Source of the DNA: Desulfuromonas sp. CSMB_57
Lineage (GTDB): Bacteria; Desulfobacterota; Desulfuromonadia; Desulfuromonadales; Syntrophotaleaceae
Direction: 5' to 3'
NCBI RefSeq assembly: GCF_020194955.2
Contig: NZ_JAFCIY020000048.1
Coordinates: 1-56,544 of the forward strand
Length of the DNA stretch: 56,544 nucleotides
Under the pieces are notes generated by a model. That model was not told the origin of the DNA. It made no database searches and saw only the letters and a program-made list of their open reading frames with translations. Positions 9,556-20,345 of this stretch are shown one piece after another; within the stretch, counting starts at the first letter, position 1, and every line of letters begins with the position of its first letter. The translations under genes were made by a program, and so were the position numbers.

Positions 9556-10044
9556 TTAGCGACAGCCGTTGAAAAAAGCCTCGCCGGTTTCGGCGTGCAG
9601 TTGAAAGGCCATGCCGGTCAACTCCCGACGCACCTCCCGCTCGGTGGTCTCGTCCGTCGCGGCGAAGGGCGGCAGTTCCGCCACTTGGCGGGGACGCGCC
9701 AGCCCGAAGATCAGCAGGGTGCCGTCCGGCGCGCTGCGCACCCGGAATTCGCGAATCTCGGCGGGATCGATGCGGACGTGGGTCTCCTCCAACACCTCCC
9801 GCGCCCCCGCCTCCTGCCAGGTTTCGCCGAGGTTGACGAAGCCGCCGGGGAAGGCCCACTTGCCGCGCCCGGGTTCGATGCCGCGGCGGATCTGCAGCAG
9901 GCCGTCGGCCACGGGCAGCAGCATGACCACCACCGGCAGGGGATTGACATAACTGATCCGGCCGCAGTTGCCGCAGGTGCGCGGCCAGGGCTGATCGGCG
10001 GCAAAGGGGTGTCCGCAGTAGGAACAATGGGAGTTTTTCGTCAT
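9556..10044 (-). CDS. NUDIX hydrolase with N-terminal zinc ribbon
   Basis: A 162-residue pyrophosphohydrolase of the NUDIX superfamily. I chose ATG 10044, which has AAAGGA at good spacing. Residues 7-27 form a zinc ribbon (CSYCG ... CGNCG), as in NUDIX proteins related to NADH pyrophosphatases. The catalytic NUDIX box is complete: GGFVNLGETWQEAGAREVLEE carries the required Gly, the Glu after it and the REVLEE metal ligands. The substrate cannot be read from sequence; a nucleotide or dinucleotide is usual for zinc-ribbon members. The gene lies 36 bases downstream of the LOG-family gene and 46 bases upstream of the S1 protein gene, all on the minus strand. Confidence 0.9.
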   Translation of the reverse strand: MTKNSHCSYCGHPFAADQPWPRTCGNCGRISYVNPLPVVVMLLPVADGLLQIRRGIEPGRGKWAFPGGFVNLGETWQEAGAREVLEETHVRIDPAEIREFRVRSAPDGTLLIFGLARPRQVAELPPFAATDETTEREVRRELTGMAFQLHAETGEAFFNGCR

Positions 10045-10079
10045 GGTCGACATCCTTTCGGCACCTGCGCGGTGCCGGG

Positions 10080-11108
10080 TCAAAAGGTGTTGATCTGGCG
10101 AATGAAGGCGTGCAGCAGTCCGTAGCTGCGCCGGTTGAACTGGAATATCAGGCGCGGCAGAGGCAGCAGATCGGGCTGGTCCTTTTCCGCCGGCAGGGGG
10201 CCGCTCAACTGCAGGTGGCTGTCCGGTTCCTTGATCTCCGGAAAAGACCTTTCCAACAGCTCCAACTGCTCCCGGGTCAAAGGCTTGTTGAGGCGGATGA
10301 CCAGGGTCTTGCCGACGAAGCGCATGGAATGATAGACGCGGTAAAATTCATCGATGATCCGCACTGCCTCAGCCGGATCCCGGGTGATGCTGAACAGGCC
10401 GAAATCCTCGCCGGAAATGAGCCCCTGCTTGAGAAGCGGATCCTTCATGAAGTTGAACAGCCGCTCCCAGTAGCCCCCCTCATCGTCGTCGATGAGCACC
10501 AGGGGCATGGGCGGATTCTTGCCGGTCTGCATCAGGGTCAGGGTTTCCATGGCCTCGTCGAGGGTGCCGAACCCGCCGGGAAACAGGGCCACGGCCGCTG
10601 CTTCCTTGAGAAACGCCACCTTGCGATTGAAAAAATATTTATAGGTGATGACGTTGGCGCTTTCCGACATCACCGGGTTGGTTTCCTGCTCGTGGGGCAG
10701 GCGGATATTGACGGCAAAGGAATTTTCGGCCCCGGCCCCCTCGTTCCCGGCCTGCATGATGCCGCCGCCGCCCCCGGTGATGACCATGTAGCCGTGCGCC
10801 ACCAACTGCCGGGCAAAACCCACGCACTTCTGGTAGACGGGCGACTCCGGCTCGGTGCGGGCGGAGCCGAAGATGGTCACCTTCTTGCGGCCCCGGTGCT
10901 GACCGAAAAGCTGGCCGGTAAAGCGCATCTCCTGCATGGTGGTGCGCATCAGCTTGAGATCGGCCAGATAATCGATTTGCCGACCGGTCTGCAGGGCACT
11001 GAGGACCATTTCCCGGATCATCTCCGGATGGTGGACCCGGCCCAGGGCCACCAGTTCATCGACCAGTGCCAGCAGTCTTTCATCGAAACAGGGCTCTTGT
11101 TCGGTCAT
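10080..11108 (-). CDS. LOG family protein (Rossmann-fold nucleotide-binding)
   Basis: A 342-residue cytoplasmic protein of the LOG / former lysine-decarboxylase-like family. The diagnostic PGGFGTLDE motif lies near residue 185, and the nucleotide-binding glycine run GGGGGIMQAGNEGA near residue 115; together they define the Rossmann core at about 75-255. Small LOG proteins hydrolyse nucleoside 5'-monophosphates such as cytokinin precursors. This protein is longer than that group, with an N-terminal helical region and a roughly 90-residue C-terminal extension, so phosphoribohydrolase activity is likely but not certain. ATG 11108 has GGGAGGGG about 10 bases upstream. It follows the YkgJ-type gene by 36 bases. 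Confidence 0.88.
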   Translation of the reverse strand: MTEQEPCFDERLLALVDELVALGRVHHPEMIREMVLSALQTGRQIDYLADLKLMRTTMQEMRFTGQLFGQHRGRKKVTIFGSARTEPESPVYQKCVGFARQLVAHGYMVITGGGGGIMQAGNEGAGAENSFAVNIRLPHEQETNPVMSESANVITYKYFFNRKVAFLKEAAAVALFPGGFGTLDEAMETLTLMQTGKNPPMPLVLIDDDEGGYWERLFNFMKDPLLKQGLISGEDFGLFSITRDPAEAVRIIDEFYRVYHSMRFVGKTLVIRLNKPLTREQLELLERSFPEIKEPDSHLQLSGPLPAEKDQPDLLPLPRLIFQFNRRSYGLLHAFIRQINTF

Positions 11109-11144
11109 GAATACCCATCCCCTCCCGTTGTCAGCTCATTTTCG

Positions 11145-11741
11145 TCATCGCATCGGTCCGGCCATGGCTTTCGGCGTCAATAATTGTTCGGGCGGCACCC
11201 GTTCGGCGCCGAGAAACAGGCCGCGCAGGCTGGAGCCGGCAAACCGTCCGTCAAATTCGAGATACAGGGTGCGCAGTTCGGTTTCCAGCCGCCGGGCCTG
11301 CTCCTGTTGCCCCCCATCCAGGCCGGCGAGCACCTTTTCACACCAGAAAATGATGCAGTTGAAAGGCCTGTGGGCCGCATCCAGACGGCATCCGGCCGGA
11401 CCGAGAAAGGGGCAGGTCAGAGCGAAGTCGGGGACCGGCGGCTGCCGTCCGTCCTCGGCAAAGGCCAGAAAATTCACCAGCGTAAAGTGGTGAACCCCCA
11501 CCGCGCAGCAGGCGCCGCGACAAGCGGCACAGCATCGCGGTCCGCCCGCCTGCCGGTAAAGGGCGTCCAGCTGCTCCTGCAGCGCGGCGATGCGCGCCAG
11601 CCGCGGCCGCAACCAGTTGCGACCGGGCTCATCCATGGCCGCCAGGGCGGACCGCAGGGCCTCGCTGAGCTGTTGCCAGCGCTGCCATCGTTCTTCAACC
11701 ATGCGATTCTCGGCGTGAAAGGGCGCGAGACCCTGCTCCAC
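11145..11741 (-). CDS. YkgJ family cysteine-cluster protein
   Basis: A protein of up to 198 residues with a Cys cluster, CCAACRGACC, around residue 75, followed by further Cys in TCPFL and the ...NCIIFWC region. This arrangement defines the YkgJ / CxxCxxCC family, presumed to bind zinc or an iron-sulfur cluster. The function is not known. The 5' end is uncertain: a GTG at 11741 and an ATG at 11702 are both in frame and neither has a convincing ribosome binding site. The gene begins only about 35 bases from the 3' end of the RNase P RNA on the same strand, so it may be read from the rnpB promoter or an unseen one. It heads the run YkgJ-LOG-NUDIX-S1. Confidence 0.75.
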   Translation of the reverse strand: MEQGLAPFHAENRMVEERWQRWQQLSEALRSALAAMDEPGRNWLRPRLARIAALQEQLDALYRQAGGPRCCAACRGACCAVGVHHFTLVNFLAFAEDGRQPPVPDFALTCPFLGPAGCRLDAAHRPFNCIIFWCEKVLAGLDGGQQEQARRLETELRTLYLEFDGRFAGSSLRGLFLGAERVPPEQLLTPKAMAGPMR

Positions 11742-11774
11742 CTTACTGAAAGTTTCGCCAAAAGAACCAAGGAT

Positions 11775-12174
11775 GGCCGGAGAGGGCCGTAAGCCGGGTT
11801 CTGTTCCCCGTGGCGGTTACCCGCCGCAGGGTGATGATCATTCCTCTACGACCGCCGTTGCCGACGGCCTCCAGCAGCCAACCCGGGAGTCTCGGACGGG
11901 CCGTCCTCAAACACTCCCCTATTTGGCCTTGCTCCGGATGGGGTTTACCGAGCTTCCGACGTCACCGCCGGAACTGGTGAGCTCTTACCTCACCGTTTCA
12001 CCCTTACCTGCCTTGGCCAAAGCCTCGGCAGGCGGTCTGCTTTCTGTGGCACTTTCCCTGGGGTCGCCCCCGGTTCCCGTTAGGAACCATCCTGCCCTAT
12101 GGAGCCCGGACTTTCCTCCCGCCTCCCCCGGTCGAAACCGGGAGCGGCCGGCGATCATCTGTCCCTCTCCGACC
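11775..12174 (-). ncRNA. rnpB: RNase P RNA, bacterial class A
   Basis: Catalytic RNA of ribonuclease P, which trims tRNA 5' leaders. On the minus strand the conserved 5' landmark GAGGAAAGTCCGGGC and the 3' landmark ACAGAACCCGGCTTAC are both present. The ends pair as helix P1 (GGTCGGAGAGGG with CCCTCTCCGGCC), which fixes the limits used here. About 400 bases is normal for class A. Frames called across this region on either strand are not proteins. It lies between a coiled-coil zinc-ribbon gene and the YkgJ gene. Confidence 0.96.
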
Positions 12175-12201
12175 ATCCTCAAAACGTGTGTTGGGCGCCC
12201 G

Positions 12202-12930
12202 TCACTCCGAAATCGGCACCACAAACAGCAGCCGGCTGCAGTGCGGACAGCTCTGGATGTCGGTAGTGCGATACAGGCTGTTGAACAACTGCGGCGGCAA
12301 ATGCATGTGGCAACCGGTGCAGGTGCCGTCCTTGGCCTCGACCACGGCGATGCCGCCGCGCCGGTCCATGAGCTGCTGATAACGTTTGCGCAGCGTCGAG
12401 GGCAGCGGCTCCAGGTGCGCCTGACGCTCGGCATCCTTTTCTTCCAGAACCTTGCCGAAAGCTTGCAGGGCGGCGCTGATTTCGGAGCCGCGCTCGGCCA
12501 ACTGGGCCCGCAAGCCGTCCAGTTCGGACTGTTTTTCGTCCATTTCCTGGCGCAGCGCGGCCATCTGGCTCTCTTTCTCCTGGATCTTGTCCAGCAGGTC
12601 CTTGTTGACCTTTTTCGCCGTGTCGATTTCCTTGAGCACGGCCAGGTATTCTTTCTGGGTCTTGATTTCCGACAGCCGGCCTTCGGAGCGCTGCACCTGC
12701 TCCTGCTCCTGCCCCAGCGACTGCCGCAACGCATTGCGTTCGCTTTCCAGACCCTCCAAGTCCCGCAACAGGCTGTCCACCATATCCTGCACCCGGCCCT
12801 CTTCCGCGGCCATGGCTGCCTGTTCCTGCTCCAGGCCGGATTGCTGCTGGCGAATCTGGCTCAGTTCCTGATCCAGTTCCTGCAATGCCTTGAGTAGTTG
12901 CATCTTTGCTTGCACGTTTTTGCCTCCCAT
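12202..12930 (-). CDS. Coiled-coil protein with C4-type zinc ribbon
   Basis: A 242-residue cytoplasmic protein. Residues 5-180 are almost entirely heptad-patterned, Gln/Glu/Leu-rich coiled coil. The C-terminus carries a four-Cys zinc ribbon, CTGC around residue 204 and CPHC around residue 228, ending LLFVVPISE. This matches the widespread bacterial C4 zinc-ribbon coiled-coil family, likely nucleic-acid associated but uncharacterised. Translation begins at ATG 12930. It lies 50 bases downstream of the Nif3 family gene and 27 bases upstream of rnpB on the same strand, an arrangement I associate with Geobacter-type genomes. Its stop is close enough to rnpB that the rnpB promoter probably lies inside this gene. 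Confidence 0.88.
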   Translation of the reverse strand: MGGKNVQAKMQLLKALQELDQELSQIRQQQSGLEQEQAAMAAEEGRVQDMVDSLLRDLEGLESERNALRQSLGQEQEQVQRSEGRLSEIKTQKEYLAVLKEIDTAKKVNKDLLDKIQEKESQMAALRQEMDEKQSELDGLRAQLAERGSEISAALQAFGKVLEEKDAERQAHLEPLPSTLRKRYQQLMDRRGGIAVVEAKDGTCTGCHMHLPPQLFNSLYRTTDIQSCPHCSRLLFVVPISE

Positions 12931-12980
12931 GTTTCCGTTTGGCTTTTTCCGGATAAGAATCCGAAAAGAAGAAAGGGGAT

Positions 12981-14105
12981 TCAGACCACCTGAAACGGGT
13001 CCTCCTCCCCTTGAAGTTCAACAAATTCCATGGCCAGGCCGCGCTGCTGCGCCGCCTTGCGCAAAGCCGTCGCCATCTCGCGGACCATGATCCGCTCGGT
13101 GGCAAAATGACCGGCATCCAGCAGAGCCAGCCCCCGCGCCTGGGCTCCGCGTGCTTCGTGATACTTGACATCACCGGTGACCAGGACATCGGCACCCTGG
13201 CGCCGGGCCTCTGCCAACAGACTCGCACCGCTGCCGCCGCAAACCGCAACCTTGGCGATGCGGCGCTGCGGATCGCCGACCAGTCGCAGAACCGGGATGC
13301 CCAGGACCTGCTTCACCTGAGCGGCAAAGCTATCCAAGGGAATCGGCTCCGGCAGGCGCCCGATACGCCCCAAACCGACATCGGCGCGACGATTGGCCAG
13401 GGGAATGAGATCGTAGGCCACCTCTTCGTAGGGATGAGCCTTGCTCATGCGCTCCACCGCGCGCGCCACGCAGTCGCGGGGCAGAATGGTCTCCAGGCGG
13501 ATTTCGCGCACCCGCTCGCTCTGCCCGGCGGCGCCGATGAAGGGCCGGCTGTCGGCGCCCGGGCGAAAGGTGCCGGTGCCGTCGCTGCGGAACGAGCAAC
13601 AATCGTAATTGCCGATGTGGCCCGCGCCCGCCTGGTAAAGGGCGCCGGCAACCCGCTCTTCGTAGCCGGCCGGTACGAACACCACCAGCTTCAGCAGTTG
13701 TCCGTCGGGCGGCGCCAATGGCACGGCATCCCGCAGGTTCAGCAGCCGGGCCAGCCAGTCGTTGAGGCCGTCCCGGGCGCTGTCCAGATTGGTGTGGGCG
13801 GCGAGTACGGCGATGCCCTGCTGCACGGCCTGCAGCACCAGGCGCCCGGTTTCGTCCGCCGGCGTCAGGCGTTTCAGAGGCTGCAACAGTAGCGGATGAT
13901 GGCAGAGCAGGGCCTGGGCCCCGGACTCGACCGCCGCGTTCAAAGCCGCGGCCGAGGGGTCGAGAGCAATGAGGACCGTGCTGACGGGCATGGCGGGGTC
14001 GCCGACCTGCAGTCCGACGTTATCCCAGCTTTCCGCCAGCGCCGGAGGATAGAGACCGTTGACCAGCCCAAGCAGGTCCTGAATGCGTGCGATGCGTTCC
14101 TTCAT
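12981..14105 (-). CDS. Nif3-like dinuclear metal centre protein (YqfO type)
   Basis: A 374-residue member of the Nif3 family, hexameric proteins with a two-metal site; activity is still debated and GTP cyclohydrolase-like or hydrolase roles have been proposed. Family motifs are ESWDNVGLQVGD near the start, LLCHHPLLLQP (metal-binding His pair) near residue 65, AAHTNLDSARDGLND near 105, and GDVKYHEA with DAGHFATE near the end. The length fits the long YqfO form, which has a PII-like insert at about 130-235. I use ATG 14105; a GTG at 14150 is also open but falls inside a terminator hairpin. It is the first gene of a short run with the coiled-coil zinc-ribbon gene. Confidence 0.9.
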   Translation of the reverse strand: MKERIARIQDLLGLVNGLYPPALAESWDNVGLQVGDPAMPVSTVLIALDPSAAALNAAVESGAQALLCHHPLLLQPLKRLTPADETGRLVLQAVQQGIAVLAAHTNLDSARDGLNDWLARLLNLRDAVPLAPPDGQLLKLVVFVPAGYEERVAGALYQAGAGHIGNYDCCSFRSDGTGTFRPGADSRPFIGAAGQSERVREIRLETILPRDCVARAVERMSKAHPYEEVAYDLIPLANRRADVGLGRIGRLPEPIPLDSFAAQVKQVLGIPVLRLVGDPQRRIAKVAVCGGSGASLLAEARRQGADVLVTGDVKYHEARGAQARGLALLDAGHFATERIMVREMATALRKAAQQRGLAMEFVELQGEEDPFQVV

Positions 14106-14118
14106 AACCAATCGATGG

Positions 14119-14150
14119 GAAAAAAGAAGAGTGCAACTCGTTCGTTGCAC
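14119..14150 (-). terminator. Terminator after the CAU tRNA
   Basis: On the minus strand GTGCAAC-GAACGA-GTTGCAC forms a 7-bp stem followed by TCTTCTTTTTT. It lies about 70 bases past the tRNA 3' end and just before the Nif3 family start codon. Confidence 0.85.
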
Positions 14151-14219
14151 TCCCCGGGTACTGCCAGTCTACTCATGCCGATATGACGATGGAAATGCCA
14201 ACTCCATGACCTGTCCGAG

Positions 14220-14295
14220 TGGTGGGCCCACCAGGATTCGAACCTGGGACCAACCGGTTATGAGCCGGTGGCTCTACCAACTGAGCTATAGGCCC
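14220..14295 (-). tRNA. tRNA with CAU anticodon (probably tRNA-Ile2, else elongator tRNA-Met)
   Basis: A 76-base cloverleaf with encoded CCA. The acceptor GGGCCTA pairs with TGGGCCC; the D arm is AGCTCAGTTGGTAGAGC, the anticodon loop CTCATAA and the T loop GGTTCGAATCC. The anticodon is CAT. The variable region TTGGTC resembles isoleucine-2 tRNAs, whose C34 is converted to lysidine by TilS, more than elongator Met tRNAs, but sequence alone does not settle it. A promoter lies directly upstream and a terminator downstream. Confidence 0.95.
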
Positions 14296-14308
14296 GAAAC
14301 AGTCTTTC

Positions 14309-14337
14309 AGTTTAGGTTTTCACCATATCGCTGTCAA
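14309..14337 (-). promoter_or_regulatory. Sigma-70 promoter for the CAU tRNA
   Basis: On the minus strand TTGACA (14332-14337), 17-base spacer, TAAACT (14309-14314). Start of transcription is expected about 7 bases before the mature tRNA 5' end. It falls in the short gap after rpoD. Confidence 0.8.
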
Positions 14338-14363
14338 GATTTTTCCGGGCCTTCTGGCAGGTC

Positions 14364-16121
<1,758 letters not shown>

Positions 16122-16188
16122 GCCTGATTGTCTCCTCTGAATCTTCCAGCGCGGGAAGATTACGGGTTTTCATGCTCCATTTTACCGT

Positions 16189-17973
16189 TCATCCCTTGAT
16201 GCTGCGCGATAATTCATTCATTTCCCGCTGCCATTGCGCCATTTGGGCGGTGTCGCCCCTTCGATAGGCATCGCGCACCAACTCCGCCAATTCCTTGAAA
16301 CGGAGTTTTCTGCGCTCTCTGAGCACCGTTGCGCGGCAGGCGTGAAACATCGCCTCGGGGTCTTCGGCAAATTGATTTTCGTCTTCTACAAGAATACCGG
16401 AAAGCAAGCCTTTTTGCTGATCATTCAAACCTTCGCACAGGGTCGCGGCAGCCCGTGTCTCCAACGGCTCGGGCGCTGCCAGAATGCGCGCCGCCACCAC
16501 CTGAAAATCCAGGTCGCTGAACAACTCGGCCACATCCCCCGCCGCCAGTTCCCCGCGCAGCCGGGCATCCGCCAGCAGCAGACGCAGCAAATAGCGTTGC
16601 GCCTTGACCAGCGCCCCCTCGGTGCGACGGACCGCAGGACCGGGCGGCGGCAGTGGCGGCGCCTCGACCTTGCGGGCCGGGGCCGCCGTCTTGCCGCGCA
16701 GCAGCGCCTCGTCGAGACCGGTACGCTGTGCCAATTCGCGCAGGTAGAGATCGCGTTCGATATCGCTGGCCAACAGCCGCAACTTGCCGAGGATCTCCTC
16801 CGCGGCCCGCGCCCTTCCTTCGATGGCGGGGCCATGGGCCGTCAGTACCGTATCCATGTAGACTTCCAGTACCGGCCGGGCGGCGTCCAGACGTGTCTGC
16901 AGATCCGCGGCACTGTGGCGGCGCAGAAAGGAATCGGGGTCATCGCCCGGTTCCAGCGCCACGACGGCGGCGCCCAACCCTTCGGCCAGCAACACGTCCA
17001 TGGCGCGAAAAGTGGCTTTCTGCCCCGCCGCATCCTGGTCGAACAGCATCAGCACCCGGTTCGCGAAGCGCTTCAGCAGATGGGCCTGCTCCGTCGTCAG
17101 GGCGGTACCGCAGGTGGCCACGGCGTTGTGAAAGCCGGCTCGGTACAGGGCCAACTGATCGAAATAGCCTTCCACCACGATGGCTGCGCCGCTGCGCCGC
17201 ATGGCTTCGCGCGCCTGGTAGAGCCCGTACAGCACCCGGCTCTTGTGGTAGATGGGCGATTCGGGCGAATTGATGTATTTGGGCAGGCTGTCGTCCAGTA
17301 CCCGGCCGCCAAAAGCCACCGGCCGCCCGCGCTCGTCCAGAATCGGAAACAGCAGTCGGCGGCGAAACAGATCGTAATCGCTCCGCCCTTCCTGACCGGC
17401 CCGCAGCAACCCCAGGCGCTCCCGCGCCGGAGGGGCCTCGAAGCCTTTATCATGCAAATGACGAGCCAGGGCGTCCCAGGAATCGGGCGCCCAGCCGAGG
17501 CGGAATTGCCGCGCCAGTTCCCCGTCAAAGCCGCGCTGTCGCAGATATTGTCGCCCGGCCGCCCCGGCGGAAGCCTCCAGCAACTGCTGCTGGTAAAACT
17601 GGCAGGCCACCTCGGTGATGCGCCGCAGTTGCTCCCGTTCCGCCCGCCGCTGTTCCTCCTCGGCGGACAGGACGGCATCGCCGACCTCGACTCCGACCTG
17701 TTCGGCCAGACGGCGCACGGCTTCAGGAAAGGCCAGTCCCTCCATGCGCATCAGAAAGGCAAACACGTCGCCCCCCGCCCCGCAACCGAAGCAGTGGAAA
17801 ATCTGCCGCTCGGCGTTGACATTGAAGGAGGGCGTCTTCTCGCTGTGAAACGGACACAGACCGAGATGATTGCGGCCCGAATGCTTCAGCGTCACGTACC
17901 GGGCCACCACTTCGACGATGTCGGCCCGCGTCCGGATTTCCTCGATGGTCTGTTCCGCGATCAGACCGGTCAT
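16189..17973 (-). CDS. dnaG: DNA primase
   Basis: Synthesises RNA primers at the replication fork. The 594-residue product has the CHC2 zinc finger at about residues 38-65 (CPFHSEKTPSF and HCFGCGAGGD). The RNA polymerase core begins near 120, and the Toprim metal site is at about 265-340, with EGYFDQLALY and LMLFDQDAAGQKA. The C-terminal 140 residues form the helicase-interacting region, which is the least conserved. Its ATG overlaps the mutS2 stop codon by 4 bases, indicating translational coupling, and rpoD follows. Grouping dnaG with rpoD is the classic macromolecular synthesis arrangement. rpsU, often first in such operons, is not in this window. Confidence 0.97.
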   Translation of the reverse strand: MTGLIAEQTIEEIRTRADIVEVVARYVTLKHSGRNHLGLCPFHSEKTPSFNVNAERQIFHCFGCGAGGDVFAFLMRMEGLAFPEAVRRLAEQVGVEVGDAVLSAEEEQRRAEREQLRRITEVACQFYQQQLLEASAGAAGRQYLRQRGFDGELARQFRLGWAPDSWDALARHLHDKGFEAPPARERLGLLRAGQEGRSDYDLFRRRLLFPILDERGRPVAFGGRVLDDSLPKYINSPESPIYHKSRVLYGLYQAREAMRRSGAAIVVEGYFDQLALYRAGFHNAVATCGTALTTEQAHLLKRFANRVLMLFDQDAAGQKATFRAMDVLLAEGLGAAVVALEPGDDPDSFLRRHSAADLQTRLDAARPVLEVYMDTVLTAHGPAIEGRARAAEEILGKLRLLASDIERDLYLRELAQRTGLDEALLRGKTAAPARKVEAPPLPPPGPAVRRTEGALVKAQRYLLRLLLADARLRGELAAGDVAELFSDLDFQVVAARILAAPEPLETRAAATLCEGLNDQQKGLLSGILVEDENQFAEDPEAMFHACRATVLRERRKLRFKELAELVRDAYRRGDTAQMAQWQREMNELSRSIKG

Positions 17974-20339
17974 GTGCGCCTCAGTTGCACCAGCGTAATG
18001 TTGTCGCCGCCCTGACTCACCGCGCCGGCATGAAAGCCGGCCACCTCCCGGTGCCCGGCCAGATATTCGCGCACCGCCCGCCGCAGAACCCCTTCGCCGC
18101 TGCCGTGTACCACCTCCAACTCCAGAAGGTTGTGCAGCAGGGCATCATCCAGAAAGCGTTCCAGCAGGGGCAGGGCCTCGTCGACCCGCCGGCCGACCAG
18201 CACCAGCCGGGAACTGAAGGTTTCCCGCGTTACCTGGCTGCGCACGGCACCGGGCCGCGGCTTGCCGGAGACAAAACGGCGCGGTGCAAACTGTTCCAGG
18301 TCCGCCAGGGGCAAGCGCAGCTTTTTGCCGGCCACGCTCAACTCCACCTCCTTGTCCTGCACCCGCACCACCTCGCCTTCGGCGCGCAGGGCCGGAATGC
18401 GCAACAGTTCACCGGTTCGCACCCCCCTGGGCGTGCGACCGGCGCCGCGCGGCGGCGCCTCCGGCTGCTGCAGGGCGTCGCGCACCTCGCGCACCGCCCC
18501 CGCCAGGCGCGCCTGTTCGGGCAGGGGCGCGGCGCTCTGGCCCCCTTGGGCCAGCAACTCCTTGAGTTGGCGTTCCGTCTCCCGCACCAGTTGCTCGCCG
18601 CGGCGGCGGGATTTTTCCAGCAGCGCCTGCCGTTGGCTCTCGAGTTCGGCCAACAGTTTTTTCCGCCGGTCCCGCTCCTGGGCGGCTTCCTGCCGCAGGC
18701 GCCGGGCGTCGTCCAACTCCCGCTCCAGGGCCGCCTGCTGGGCGTTGATGCGCTCCATGATTTCCAGGCCGGCCCGTTCGCCTTCCCCCAGGTACTGCTC
18801 AGCATCAGCCAGCAGATCTTCGGGCAGACCGAGACGCCGGGCGATGGCAAAGGCCTGGCTGGCGCCGGGAATGCCGTAATGCAGCCGGTAGGTCGGCGCC
18901 AAGGTCACGGGATCGAATTCCACCGCCGCGTTCCGCACCCCGGTGCGCAGGCAGGCATACCCCTTGATGAGGTTGAGATGGGTGGTGACCACGGTCCGCG
19001 CGCCAATCGCCCGCAGCCGATCGAGCAACGCCATGGCCAGAGCGCCGCCTTCGGCCGGATCGGTACCGGTGCCCAGTTCGTCCAGCAGCACCAGGGCATC
19101 CGGCCCGGCCTGCTGCAAAATCTCCCGCAGCCGGGTCAGATGCCCCGAAAAGGTCGACAGGTGCTGCTCGATGCTCTGCTCGTCGCCGATATCGGCATGC
19201 ACCTGGGGGAACAGGAACACCCGGCTGTCGGGTCGGCAGGGAACCGGCAGCCCGGCACGCACCATGAGCACCAGCAGACCGAAGGTTTTGAGGGCCACGC
19301 TCTTGCCGCCGGTGTTGGGACCGCTGATGACCAGCAACTGGTCTGCCGCCTCCAGGCACAGATCGACAGGCTGGGCATCCTCCGCATGCAGACCGCCGTC
19401 GGCGCGGCACATGAGCAGCGGATGGCGGGCCCCGAGCAGGGTGATTTCCGGCGCGGCGGCCAATTGCGGCGCCACGGCACCGGTCATCCGGGCAAAATGG
19501 CCGCTGGCCGCGCGCACGTCGAGACGTGCCAATACCCGCTGATTGTGGCGCAAAGCGTCCCGCTGGTCGCGGACACTGGCGGACAGGCGCCGCAAAATGC
19601 GCTCCTGTTCGCGCTGCTCCTCGCGCTGCAGGGACTGCAGTTCGTTATTCCAGGCGAGGACCGAATTGGGCTCGACGAACAAGGTCTGGCCGCTGGCCGA
19701 CTCGTCATGCACCAAGCCTTTGATTCGGCCCTTGGCATCGGCTCGCACCGGCACCACGTACCGGCCGTTGCGCTCGGTGACGATGCGATCCTGAAAGACG
19801 CCGTCGAGGCCATCCTTGTGCAGCAGATCCTCCAGGGCACGGCGAATCCGGGCCCGCAACCGCTGGATGCCGTAACGCAGTTCGCCCAACTCGAAGGAGG
19901 CGCTGTCGAGAATGTCGCCGCGCGGCCCGATGCTGTCCCGCAATTCGCGCGCCAGTGCCGCACAGGGGGACAGACCCGCGGCCCAGGTCGCCAGCCGAAT
20001 CGCGTCGGGCGCCGCAGCGAAATAGCGACGGCAGTCGGCCGCCGCTTCGAGGCTCGACAGCACGTCCAGCAGATCTTCGCTCGGCAGCCAGGCCCCTTCG
20101 CTGTGGAGCTGCCGCAGCGACTCCGTCAGATCCCGGCAGCCGCCCAAGGGGGGGCGACCGTCGCGTTCCAGCAGGCCGGTCATCTCCGTCACCTCGGCCA
20201 GGGCCTCGGCGGCCTCCTCCGGTTGGGCCAGAGGCTGCAGTTGCCGCAGTTCCGCATGGCCCGGCCCGGTCACCGTAAAACCGGCCAACAGCGCCAGGAT
20301 TTTGTCGAATTCGAGAACCCGCAGGGTCGCTTCGTTCAT
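17970..20339 (-). CDS. mutS2: Endonuclease MutS2
   Basis: A 789-residue MutS2 protein, an ATPase with a C-terminal nuclease that acts on branched DNA and, in some bacteria, on collided ribosomes. The N-terminal core and lever domains run to about residue 300. The ATPase has Walker A GPNTGGKSVALKT near residue 345 and Walker B LVLLDELGTGTDPAEG near 420. A long Arg/Glu-rich coiled coil covers about 520-620. The Smr domain ends the chain, with ELEVVHGSGEGVLRRAV near 750; the mismatch-recognition domain I of MutS is absent, as expected. It lies 6 bases after cvpA and overlaps dnaG by 4, so it is inside an operon. Confidence 0.96.
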   Translation of the reverse strand: MNEATLRVLEFDKILALLAGFTVTGPGHAELRQLQPLAQPEEAAEALAEVTEMTGLLERDGRPPLGGCRDLTESLRQLHSEGAWLPSEDLLDVLSSLEAAADCRRYFAAAPDAIRLATWAAGLSPCAALARELRDSIGPRGDILDSASFELGELRYGIQRLRARIRRALEDLLHKDGLDGVFQDRIVTERNGRYVVPVRADAKGRIKGLVHDESASGQTLFVEPNSVLAWNNELQSLQREEQREQERILRRLSASVRDQRDALRHNQRVLARLDVRAASGHFARMTGAVAPQLAAAPEITLLGARHPLLMCRADGGLHAEDAQPVDLCLEAADQLLVISGPNTGGKSVALKTFGLLVLMVRAGLPVPCRPDSRVFLFPQVHADIGDEQSIEQHLSTFSGHLTRLREILQQAGPDALVLLDELGTGTDPAEGGALAMALLDRLRAIGARTVVTTHLNLIKGYACLRTGVRNAAVEFDPVTLAPTYRLHYGIPGASQAFAIARRLGLPEDLLADAEQYLGEGERAGLEIMERINAQQAALERELDDARRLRQEAAQERDRRKKLLAELESQRQALLEKSRRRGEQLVRETERQLKELLAQGGQSAAPLPEQARLAGAVREVRDALQQPEAPPRGAGRTPRGVRTGELLRIPALRAEGEVVRVQDKEVELSVAGKKLRLPLADLEQFAPRRFVSGKPRPGAVRSQVTRETFSSRLVLVGRRVDEALPLLERFLDDALLHNLLELEVVHGSGEGVLRRAVREYLAGHREVAGFHAGAVSQGGDNITLVQLRRT

Positions 20340-20345
20340 TACCGC

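Noticed and set aside
11773-12897. 374-residue plus-strand frame across the RNase P RNA
   Set aside because: Covers a structural RNA on the minus strand and antisense to the coiled-coil gene; no protein features.
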